Shown here: one piece after another, positions 57,252-64,000 of the stretch
Numbering within the stretch: the first letter of the stretch is position 1
Layout of the letters: every line of letters starts with the position of its first letter
From: an uncultured Carboxylicivirga sp.
Lineage (GTDB): Bacteria; Bacteroidota; Bacteroidia; Bacteroidales; Marinilabiliaceae
DNA length: 64,000 nucleotides
Reading direction: 5' to 3'
Assembly: GCF_963668385.1 (NCBI RefSeq)
Contig: NZ_OY764327.1
Coordinates: 3,134,501 to 3,198,500, forward strand
Position numbers and translations under genes: made by a program
Notes under the pieces: generated by a model
Told to the model about the DNA's origin: nothing
The model's input: the letters and a program-made list of their open reading frames with translations, nothing else
Database searches by the model: none

Positions 57252-57689
57252 ATGAAAATATTTAAACGTCTTACAAATAGGCAGATAGAGGCATTGTTAA
57301 AATACCCTGTATATATTTCAATTCTGGCAGCAAGTCTTGATGATACCCTTGATAAAACCGAAAAAAAAGCTGCCATTGAATTTGCACATACAAAAACATT
57401 TACCTCCAATCCGGTTCTTACGAAATTTTATTTGGAGGCGGACAAAGTCTTTCTAAAAAATCTGGAACAACTCGAAAACGAACTGCCGAAAGATAAAATT
57501 AGCAGGGAGGCAGCTATCAAAAAGGAATTGGCAAATCTTGATAAAATACTAAAAAGGCTGGGGAAAAAGTACGTTATTGATGTGCATCAAAGTATGAAAT
57601 CATTTAAAGATCATATTTCAAGAGCACATCACAATGTCCTGATTGATTTTATCTTTCCCATACCCATACCTGGATTGACGGATGGGTAG
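57252..57689 (+). CDS. Hypothetical helical protein in the stress cluster
   Basis: I do not recognise this 145-residue protein. It is soluble and mostly helical (LTNRQIEALLKYPVYISILA, SLDDTLDKTEKKAAIEFAHT, KDKISREAAIKKELANLDKI), and ends with a hydrophobic tail (NVLIDFIFPIPIPGLTDG). The first 70 residues resemble a TerB-like helical domain (ILAASLDDTLDKTEKKAAI), which is only a pattern resemblance. The start is taken at ATG 57252; an upstream frame begins inside the phosphoketolase remnant. It lies 45 bases before the proton ATPase and is probably in its transcript. Confidence 0.6.
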   Translation: MKIFKRLTNRQIEALLKYPVYISILAASLDDTLDKTEKKAAIEFAHTKTFTSNPVLTKFYLEADKVFLKNLEQLENELPKDKISREAAIKKELANLDKILKRLGKKYVIDVHQSMKSFKDHISRAHHNVLIDFIFPIPIPGLTDG

Positions 57690-57734
57690 AGGTAATTCCA
57701 TAATATAAAACAGTACATTAATCGATTGTGAAGT

Positions 57735-60206
57735 ATGAAACCAAATACAAAGAGTAATAGAGATGCCGATGCAAATTCCAATGTAGCAGACGATATTACG
57801 TCTCTTTCTGTATCCGAATTAATGAAAAAACTGGATTCTTCACAGGAAGGCCTTACACAGGCCGAAGCAACAAAAAGGCTGTCTCAATACGGATCCAACG
57901 AGATAGAAGAAAAGAAAACCAATTTATTACTAAAGTTCCTCACCTATTTTTGGGGCCCTATACCTTGGATGATTGAGGCAGCAGTAATCTTATCAGCAGT
58001 TGCCAGGCATTGGCCTGATTTTTTCATTATCCTTATTTTGCTAATCGCTAATTCAGTAATAGGATATTGGGAAGAACATGAAGCAGGCAATGCTATTGAA
58101 GCCCTTAAAGCCAAACTGGCTGTAAAAGCAAGGGTGAAAAGGGATGGAAAATGGGTCAATCCATCAGCATGTGAACTGGTGCCTGGTGATATTATCCGGT
58201 TACGGTTGGGAGATATTGTTCCTGCAGATGCTCGTTTGTTGGAAGGAGATTCCATTGAGGTCGATCAATCTGCATTAACGGGCGAATCACTTCCCACAAC
58301 ACGTAATCCTGGTGAAGCTTTATATTCCGGATCAGTTATTCGCCGTGGTGAGATTGGGGCTCTGGTTTATGCTACCGGTACAAACACCTATTTTGGCAAA
58401 ACAGCACAATTGGTGCAGGAAGCGCATACTGTCAGCCATTTTCAGAAAGCGGTATTAAAAATAGGCAACTACCTTATTTATCTCGCAGTTACTTTGGTGG
58501 CAATAATTATTGCAGTAGCCATTTATCGTGGCGACCCGATTTTATCCACCTTGCAGTTTGCTTTGGTACTCACCATTGCTGCAATACCGGTTGCTATGCC
58601 GACCGTTTTATCGGTAACGATGGCAGTTGGAGCTCGCTTACTGGCGAAAAAAGAGGCCATTGTAAGTCGATTGGTGGCCATTGAAGAACTGGCCGGAGTT
58701 GACTTGCTTTGTGCAGACAAAACCGGTACCCTTACCCAAAATAAATTAACGCTGGGTGATCCTTTCTTTATGGATAATATTACCGGTGGCCAGGTGATCT
58801 TGAATGGGGCATTGGCATCGCGAGCCGATAATAATGATTCCATTGATCTGGCAGTACTTGGAGGTCTTAAAAATAATGATGAATTGAATAACTATGAAGT
58901 GGTTCATTTCCAACCTTTCGATCCGGTACACAAGCGCACAGAAGCTACTGTTAAAGATAAAGATGGCAAGACATTTAAAGTAACCAAAGGAGCACCGCAA
59001 GTAATTCTTGAATTGGTTCATAATACCGATCAAATCAAGTCTGTTGTGGATGAGGCCGTCAATGAATTTGCAGCTCGTGGATTTCGCTCATTGGGTGTTG
59101 CCCATACCAATGGAGAAGGTAAATGGCAGTTCGATGGAGTGTTGCCTCTGTTCGATCCTCCAAGAGAAGATGCAGCGGAAACAATCGCTATTGCACGCAA
59201 AATGGGAGTTAAAATTAAAATGGTTACAGGCGATGCATTGGCCATTGCTCAAGAAACTGCCCAAAAATTGGGTATGGGCTCGTCAATTTATGATGCCAGT
59301 GGATTGGGTGATTCAAAACGAGTCGAGACTGAAGAAGTGGCCAAGTCTATCGAAAAGGCCGACGGTTTCGCGCAGGTATTTCCCGAACACAAGTTTCACA
59401 TTGTAGATGTGTTGCAAAAAATGGGTCACATTGTTGGTATGACAGGCGATGGCGTAAATGATGCGCCTGCATTAAAAAAAGCCGATTGCGGTATTGCAGT
59501 CTCCGAAGCAACCGATGCCGCCCGGGCTGCTGCATCTATTGTACTGATGGCTCCGGGCCTGTCGGTCATTATTGATGCCATTAAAGAAAGCCGCAAAATA
59601 TTCCAGCGAATGAACAGTTACGCCATCTACCGTATAACCGAAACACTTCGCATTTTGCTATTTATGACTTTATCAATACTGGTATTCAATTTTTATCCGG
59701 TAACAGCCGTCATGATTGTGATGCTGGCCCTTCTGAACGATGGCGCCATCCTGTCAATCGCCTATGACAAGGTTAAATACAAAGATCAACCCGAAGCATG
59801 GAATATGAGAATGGTGTTGGGTATTTCAACAGTGCTGGGTGTAATTGGTGTGATCTCCGCATTTGGTTTATTTTATTTGGGTGAACGTGTTTTTCATCTC
59901 GGCCGCGAACACATCCCAACCTTAATGTATTTGAAACTCTCAGTTGCAGGTCACCTTACCATCTTTTTAACCCGAACACGTGGCCCATTCTGGTCTATAC
60001 GACCTGCCCGAATTTTGTGGATTGCCGTAGTCGGCACCCAAATCATATCAACTCTGATAGCCGTTTATGGATTGTTTATGACTCCACTTGGCTGGGGCTG
60101 GGCACTGTTTGTTTGGGGGTATGCACTGGTTTGGTTTCTGTTCAATGATCGTTTGAAATTATTGGCATATCGGGTTATTGATCCCGGAAAAACAAATACC
60201 CAATAA
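57735..60206 (+). CDS. Proton-efflux P-type ATPase (plasma-membrane H+-ATPase, P3A type)
   Basis: The 823-residue protein is a plasma-membrane-type H+ pump. It has the cation-ATPase N-terminal domain (LSVSELMKKLDSSQEGLTQA), about ten membrane helices, the actuator loop TGES (SALTGESLPTTRNPG), the phosphorylated Asp D328 in CADKTGTLTQNKLTLG, the KGAPQVILE nucleotide-binding segment, and MTGDGVNDAPALKKADCGIA. The helix 4 motif IAAIPVAMPTVLSVTMAVGA is typical of P3A enzymes; the length is normal for bacterial members. It would pump protons out at the expense of ATP and help survive acid or energy stress. It is the largest gene of the stress cluster. Confidence 0.93.
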   Translation: MKPNTKSNRDADANSNVADDITSLSVSELMKKLDSSQEGLTQAEATKRLSQYGSNEIEEKKTNLLLKFLTYFWGPIPWMIEAAVILSAVARHWPDFFIILILLIANSVIGYWEEHEAGNAIEALKAKLAVKARVKRDGKWVNPSACELVPGDIIRLRLGDIVPADARLLEGDSIEVDQSALTGESLPTTRNPGEALYSGSVIRRGEIGALVYATGTNTYFGKTAQLVQEAHTVSHFQKAVLKIGNYLIYLAVTLVAIIIAVAIYRGDPILSTLQFALVLTIAAIPVAMPTVLSVTMAVGARLLAKKEAIVSRLVAIEELAGVDLLCADKTGTLTQNKLTLGDPFFMDNITGGQVILNGALASRADNNDSIDLAVLGGLKNNDELNNYEVVHFQPFDPVHKRTEATVKDKDGKTFKVTKGAPQVILELVHNTDQIKSVVDEAVNEFAARGFRSLGVAHTNGEGKWQFDGVLPLFDPPREDAAETIAIARKMGVKIKMVTGDALAIAQETAQKLGMGSSIYDASGLGDSKRVETEEVAKSIEKADGFAQVFPEHKFHIVDVLQKMGHIVGMTGDGVNDAPALKKADCGIAVSEATDAARAAASIVLMAPGLSVIIDAIKESRKIFQRMNSYAIYRITETLRILLFMTLSILVFNFYPVTAVMIVMLALLNDGAILSIAYDKVKYKDQPEAWNMRMVLGISTVLGVIGVISAFGLFYLGERVFHLGREHIPTLMYLKLSVAGHLTIFLTRTRGPFWSIRPARILWIAVVGTQIISTLIAVYGLFMTPLGWGWALFVWGYALVWFLFNDRLKLLAYRVIDPGKTNTQ

Positions 60207-60336
60207 CTGTGTAGTTAATCCTAATTTGTGCCTTAAAGGTGTGAATGTTGTAATATATATTTGAAGTTGTGTAACGCCTTTTGTTGAACATGGAGGTAAC
60301 TTGGGTAGATATTGAATACTAATAAAAAAAAATACC

Positions 60337-60582
60337 ATGAAAAAAACAGTATTAAAACACCTGACAGTTATTGGTTTTGTTAAAGGCGAAGATTTAACCA
60401 AATGCGAATCTTTAGAGAAAAAAATGGATGAAGCAAAGGAGAAGCTAAACTATGCCAGAAAAGAAGTTGATGAAGCCAAACAAAAACTAATTCTTGCAAA
60501 AAAAGAACTTAGTGAATCAAAGAAAAAACTTGATATTGCTCTTGATGAATCCCTTGAGAAAATTGAGAAAGAAAAAATATAG
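60337..60582 (+). CDS. Small coiled-coil hypothetical protein
   Basis: The 81-residue protein is almost entirely one long charged helix: KKMDEAKEKLNYARKEVDEA, KQKLILAKKELSESKKKLDI, with heptad spacing of Ala and Leu. This resembles short stress-associated coiled-coil proteins. The N-terminus (MKKTVLKHLTVIGFVKGEDL) has a weakly hydrophobic stretch and may be a signal-like segment. A second coiled-coil ORF starts 14 bases after its stop; the two may have been one gene. Confidence 0.5.
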   Translation: MKKTVLKHLTVIGFVKGEDLTKCESLEKKMDEAKEKLNYARKEVDEAKQKLILAKKELSESKKKLDIALDESLEKIEKEKI

Positions 60583-60596
60583 TACCCGGTGGAATT

Positions 60597-60809
60597 TTGT
60601 TTTCAAGGGGTTTCAGTACCAATGCTATTAAAAATAAATACGAAGATGCAATAGCAGAATTGGAATTAAAAAAGAACGAAATAAGCAAAAGAATCGAAAC
60701 GTATAAAAATGATGGTTCTGAGAAATGGGATTCTTTTAAACAGAAACTCAACCATGATATGGAAGAACTGGGAAAGGCTTTAAAAAGTTTTACTGTATAT
60801 AATCAGTAA
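60597..60809 (+). CDS. Sll1863-like coiled-coil stress protein, possibly 5'-truncated
   Basis: The frame carries YEDAIAELELKKNEISKRIE, TYKNDGSEKWDSFKQKLNHD, MEELGKALKSF, a pattern of Sll1863-type stress proteins (K-x-E-x-A-I-x-E-L ... W-x-x-L-K/F-K-x). It has no ATG; a TTG at 60597 is the only early start. The family normally has 20-30 more N-terminal residues, so it may be a truncated or frameshifted copy related to the ORF before it, whose frame differs. I am moderately sure of the family and unsure of function. Confidence 0.4.
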   Translation: MFSRGFSTNAIKNKYEDAIAELELKKNEISKRIETYKNDGSEKWDSFKQKLNHDMEELGKALKSFTVYNQ

Positions 60810-60847
60810 ATTATGTCTTAAATAGTATTTAAAAATCAAAACGTGAT

Positions 60848-62017
60848 ATGATTTTTGCAATTCTCATTGATCCTGTACTTTCCAAATTTGTCATACTGTC
60901 AATGATTATTTTGGTTGTAGGTTTTTTGCTCAGGGTAATTAAACAGCCCTCTATCGTAACCTACTTAATTGTAGGTGTTTTGGTTGGGCCATACGGTTTT
61001 AGGCTTATCACTGATGAAATTTTAATCACCAATCTTGGGTCACTGGGGTTGGTTTTGTTGTTGTTTTTTGTAGGAATGGAAATTCATCTGCCAAATTTAA
61101 TAACAAACTGGAGGGTGTCTGTTTTGGGAACCTTAATTCAGATAAGTGTAAGTATAATAATTGTGTGGTTTCTGAGTGCAACTTTTAATTGGAAAATCAA
61201 TCAGGTTGTTATGCTGGGGTTTGTTATCAGCTTAAGTAGTACAGCAGTAATAGTAAAACTCTTACAAGAACGAAACGAATTAATGACAAAAGTGGGACAA
61301 AATGTGCTTGGTGTACTTATCGCTCAGGATATTTTAATTGTACCTATGCTTATCATTATGAGTTATATGGGAGGAGATAAGCCGCATATAACCCAAATGC
61401 TGAAACAGTTAATTGGCGGTGTATTGATTATAGGCATAATCATTTATATTCTTAAAAAGAAGGAAATTAAACTTCCCTTCATGAAATATATTGAAAAAGA
61501 CCATGAAGTGCAGGTGTTTGTTGCGTTTACCTTGTGTTTTGGATTCTCGATATTAACAGCATTTTTGGGTTTATCATCAGCATTGGGGGCATTTATTGCA
61601 GGCATTATATTATCATCAACCAAATCGATCCAATGGGTACATGACAGCCTACATGCTTTTAAAATAATGTTTGTTGCCCTATTCTTTGTTTCTATTGGGA
61701 TGTTAATTGATTTGCAGTTTTTAAAAGAGAATGCATTTACTATTGGTTTACTTGTGCTCATTGTTTTTATTGTTAATAATACCATTAATGTTTTGACCAT
61801 GCGTATTTTTTGTAAAGACTGGAAAACAAGTTTTTATGCAGGTGCATTGCTATCTCAGATTGGAGAATTCAGTTTTATTTTAGGATCATCAGGTTATTAT
61901 TTAGGTATTATTAAAATTTACGACTACCAATTAGTAATTAGTGCTATTGCGCTTACCTTGTTTCTAAGCCCATTTTGGATCAATCTGTCGAGGAAAATTA
62001 TCGGGGGTGGAGGGTAA
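60848..62017 (+). CDS. Kef-type cation/proton antiporter (CPA2 family)
   Basis: The 389-residue protein has 11-13 membrane helices, with the CPA2 core [40 protein letters not shown] and [20 protein letters not shown] and conserved Asp in [18 protein letters not shown]. It lacks the cytosolic TrkA-N regulatory domain, like other short KefB-type proteins, so its regulation is unclear. It probably exchanges K+ or Na+ for H+. It sits after the H+-ATPase; both would set internal pH. Its C-terminal Gly-rich end (SRKIIGGGG) overlaps the start of a fumarase fragment. Confidence 0.88.
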   Translation: MIFAILIDPVLSKFVILSMIILVVGFLLRVIKQPSIVTYLIVGVLVGPYGFRLITDEILITNLGSLGLVLLLFFVGMEIHLPNLITNWRVSVLGTLIQISVSIIIVWFLSATFNWKINQVVMLGFVISLSSTAVIVKLLQERNELMTKVGQNVLGVLIAQDILIVPMLIIMSYMGGDKPHITQMLKQLIGGVLIIGIIIYILKKKEIKLPFMKYIEKDHEVQVFVAFTLCFGFSILTAFLGLSSALGAFIAGIILSSTKSIQWVHDSLHAFKIMFVALFFVSIGMLIDLQFLKENAFTIGLLVLIVFIVNNTINVLTMRIFCKDWKTSFYAGALLSQIGEFSFILGSSGYYLGIIKIYDYQLVISAIALTLFLSPFWINLSRKIIGGGG

Positions 62018-62033
62018 TCAAGTTGTAGTTTAT

Positions 62034-62255
62034 AGCAATAACAAACCAGGGGCATCGATAATGCCGGGTAAAGTCAATCCCAAACAAGTAGAGGCTGTCA
62101 CAATGGTTTGCTTTCAAATATTGGGCAACGACACAACTATTTATACGGCCGGTTCAGGAGGCCATTTCGAATTCAATGTTTTTAAACCGGACATGATAAG
62201 TGAAATTTTAGGGTCTACTACTCTTATGGTAATTGTTGGCCATGTATTTAAATAG
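62034..62255 (+). pseudogene. Fumarase class II (fumC) fragment
   Basis: About 74 codons match the central-to-C-terminal part of class II fumarase: the signature [20 protein letters not shown], then [20 protein letters not shown] and [19 protein letters not shown]. The full enzyme is about 460 residues; the rest is absent, and the frame runs from a non-fumarase start into a stop at 62255. The SSxxMPGKxNP active-site loop is kept as [10 protein letters not shown], with no other active-site segments. It is a relic of a lost central-carbon gene, like the phosphoketolase remnant at 57 kb. Confidence 0.85.
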
Positions 62256-62340
62256 AAGCGTTAAATCATTGACTAATATTAAAATTAAAGCTAATTTGTG
62301 GATAATTTGTTTTTTTTATTTAGCGAAATTTATTTTAAAA

Positions 62341-62532
62341 ATGAACAAAGGAACAGTGAAATTTTTCAATGAAACGAAGGGATTCGGATTCATCAAAGAT
62401 GCAGATTCAAACAAAGAATATTTTGTGCATTCATCAGGTATAAAGGATAGTATATCGGAGAACGATGAAGTAACTTTTGATTTGCAAGAAGGAAAAAAGG
62501 GATTAAATGCAGTTAATGTTAATCTAGCATAG
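62341..62532 (+). CDS. Cold-shock-like RNA/DNA-binding protein (CspA family)
   Basis: The 63-residue protein is a complete cold-shock domain: MNKGTVKFFNETKGFGFIKD (RNP1 KGFGFI), YFVHSSGIKDSISENDEVTF (RNP2 YFVHSS) and LQEGKKGLNAVNVNL. The longer upstream frame has no family match, so the ATG at 62341 is the start. It binds single-stranded RNA and may stabilise transcripts under stress. It stands 85 bases after the fumarase fragment and ends at a strong bidirectional terminator. Confidence 0.92.
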   Translation: MNKGTVKFFNETKGFGFIKDADSNKEYFVHSSGIKDSISENDEVTFDLQEGKKGLNAVNVNLA

Positions 62533-62557
62533 TTTATATAACCATTTAAAAATCTTG

Positions 62558-62583
62558 AGTCCCGCAATTTGCGGGACTTTTTT
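62558..62583 (+). terminator. Bidirectional terminator between the cold-shock gene and the GT4 gene
   Basis: AGTCCCGC and GCGGGACT pair around AATTT, with TTTTTT on the right and AAAAAT upstream on the left. It serves the cold-shock gene on the plus strand and the convergent glycosyltransferase on the minus strand, whose stop codon it overlaps. Confidence 0.88.
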
Positions 62584-63595
62584 ATATAATTCTGAGAATT
62601 TTTTCATATACCGTCAAATAACCTTCTATCATTTTTTGACGACTAAACAAAGAAGATGCCCTAGCGTAGCAATAATGTCGATTAATCGACTCTACATTTG
62701 TTACAGCATCAAGAGCTTCAGCTATGTTAGAAACAAGGAAACCTGTTTTATTTTGAAGAATTAATTCAGACATGGAGCCAAGGTTAAAAGCAATAACAGG
62801 AGTGCCGCAAGCCATGGCTTCAACCACACTCAATCCGAATGGCTCCGCAAAATGTATAGGATGTAATAAGGCAAAAGCTTTACTTAGAATTCGTTGACGG
62901 TCTTTTGGGCCAGAATTTCCCACATATATTATATCATCATTGTTTATATATGGTTTCACATTTTGATCAAAATATTTCCGATCCTGTATTAAGCCGGATA
63001 TGATTAGTTTTCTTTTTGCTTTTTTAGCTATTTCTATCGCCTCATAAGTTCCTTTATCGGGATGAATTCTGCCAAAAAAAAGTAAATAGTCATCAGGTTC
63101 ACTATTGAAAGCAAACTCATCAATATTAATTCCGTTATGCACAGTCGCAATATAATCAAGTTCTGGATGTCGGTCAGAATCACTTATGGAAACATAATGA
63201 GTAGAATGGTTGTATTTTTTATATACCGGAATGATTTTGGGAGACGAAAAACCATGAATAGTGGTGAGCATTGGTGTTTTAATCAATCCTGAATAGGTGA
63301 GTGGTAAAAAATCAAAATTGTTATGTATGATGTCGAAACTATCAGCTTGTTCCATCAAATTACTGATGTGAAGGCATTCTGCAACTTTTGGATCAATAGA
63401 AGGATCTTCGGCATAGGGAAATTCGATTACCGATGACAGTTTTCCTTTCGTAATGGAATTTCCGGTTGCAAATAATGTTACCTCAATTCCTTTTTCAATC
63501 AATCCCTCTGTAATATTTGAAGCGACTTGCTCCCAAGGCCCATATTTAAGAGGTGGTGTGCGCCAGGCTATAGATGACAGTATTGCAATTTTCAT
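62582..63595 (-). CDS. Glycosyltransferase family 4 protein
   Basis: GT4 enzymes transfer a sugar with retention. The 337-residue protein starts MKIAILSSIAWRTPPLKYGP, the N-terminal fold of a GT-B glycosyltransferase, and its C-terminal half holds FFGRIHPDKGTYEAIEIAKK and AEPFGLSVVEAMACGTPVIA (the EX7E nucleotide-sugar motif). The ATG at 63595 is chosen because a longer frame to 63640 lacks family matches. There is no membrane segment. The GH130 gene is 69 bases upstream on the same strand, so the two probably work in one transcript on the same mannose-type glycan. The acceptor is unknown. Confidence 0.88.
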   Translation of the reverse strand: MKIAILSSIAWRTPPLKYGPWEQVASNITEGLIEKGIEVTLFATGNSITKGKLSSVIEFPYAEDPSIDPKVAECLHISNLMEQADSFDIIHNNFDFLPLTYSGLIKTPMLTTIHGFSSPKIIPVYKKYNHSTHYVSISDSDRHPELDYIATVHNGINIDEFAFNSEPDDYLLFFGRIHPDKGTYEAIEIAKKAKRKLIISGLIQDRKYFDQNVKPYINNDDIIYVGNSGPKDRQRILSKAFALLHPIHFAEPFGLSVVEAMACGTPVIAFNLGSMSELILQNKTGFLVSNIAEALDAVTNVESINRHYCYARASSLFSRQKMIEGYLTVYEKILRII

Positions 63596-63664
63596 TGTTT
63601 TAGTTTTAAGGTTTTTAGCTACAGTAATCAGTTGCTGCATCTAACTACTGCCACAATAATTGTT

Positions 63665-64000
63665 TCAACCCAAAGCTGGCCTGCTATTGTTCAAGCAATG
63701 GTTAACCAATACATCAATATTTACAGTTCCCAAACACATGACCGTATCAGCACCACCCCAATAAATCTTCAGGTTACCGTCATCTTCTAAAACTGCACCA
63801 CAACAAAAAACTACATTGTGTACATAGCCTGTTATTTCATAATCTTCTTCAGGTTGGAGAATCCATTCGTCTCCAACAGCAATAATTACAGATGGATCCA
63901 ACAGGTTGTGCAAAGCTGCACCCAGGCGGTATACACAGCCGTCCATTGTAGGAAAAACGCCATGATAGATATGTAACCAACCATGAGGTGTTTTTATGGG
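63665..64000 (-). CDS. GH130 mannoside phosphorylase/hydrolase (5' end off window)
   Basis: About 112 C-terminal residues are visible and the start lies beyond the right edge. The segments TPHGWLHIYHGVFPT, RLGAALHNLLDPSVIIAV, EDYEITGYVHNVVFCCGAVL and KIYWGGADTVMCLGTVNID are diagnostic of the end of the GH130 propeller (the usual GWLxxYHG, YRLGAALLDLxDP and VVFxxG...YYGxAD motifs). It is a second GH130 besides the one at 52.8 kb and belongs to the shorter, mannooligosaccharide-phosphorylase-like type. The GT4 gene follows 69 bases downstream, so the pair may make and recycle a mannosyl glycan. Confidence 0.88.
   Translation of the reverse strand, partial: PIKTPHGWLHIYHGVFPTMDGCVYRLGAALHNLLDPSVIIAVGDEWILQPEEDYEITGYVHNVVFCCGAVLEDDGNLKIYWGGADTVMCLGTVNIDVLVNHCLNNSRPALG

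Noticed and set aside
62007-62255. A functional fumarase subunit
   Set aside because: Only about 74 of some 460 residues are present, and other active-site segments are missing.

Overview
This window comes from a low-GC Bacteroidota chromosome. The evidence is a protease with a type IX secretion C-terminal sorting domain, a DUF5686 outer-membrane protein, DUF4248/DUF4469/DUF6371 families, an IS1182-type transposase remnant and promoter elements of the TAnnTTTG type. A Marinilabiliales- or Bacteroidales-like marine or sediment anaerobe is my guess; no rRNA or intact tRNA gene is present to test it.

Layout. 1-18.2 kb is core-like: DUF5686 protein (cut by the left edge), rRNA pseudouridine synthase, glmM, an efflux cluster (two membrane-fusion proteins, a MacB-type permease and a TolC-type channel, but no ATPase), dnaK, then a run holding a YwqK-like protein, a subtilase, xseA, a TPR histidine kinase and xseB. 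18.6-25.7 kb is a small carbohydrate locus (GH95, GH2, Gfo/Idh/MocA oxidoreductase). 25.7-29.3 kb holds a truncated IS1182 transposase and three minus-strand genes, each bracketed by its own inverted repeat with a GTTGT/ACAAC core; this is the architecture of an integron-like gene-cassette array without an integrase. 29.6-38.8 kb has an HU-like DUF4469 protein, a 23-bp GC-rich tandem repeat, an outer-membrane barrel and two large sensor kinases, one with about ten PAS domains.

38.86-64 kb looks accessory. Its left end carries a 19-bp match to the 3' end of a tRNA-Ser gene, so it may be an integrated island. It contains small membrane proteins, a RelA/SpoT-domain protein, a decayed AbiE toxin-antitoxin pair next to an intact AbiE-like pair with a concentric palindromic operator (both pairs sit between 64-bp direct repeats), a metallophosphoesterase, duplicated DUF4248 genes, and a replication-type module (HTH, DUF3987, DUF6371) with no integrase or mobilisation gene.

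52.8-64 kb is a dense stress-tolerance cluster: GH130, Lmo0937-like peptide, Hsp20, SPFH protein, universal stress protein, a phosphoketolase remnant, a proton-pumping P-type ATPase, coiled-coil stress proteins, a Kef-type antiporter, a fumarase fragment, cold-shock protein, a GT4 glycosyltransferase and a second GH130 that runs off the right edge. The content suggests protein protection, pH and ion control and reserve-glycan turnover acting together.
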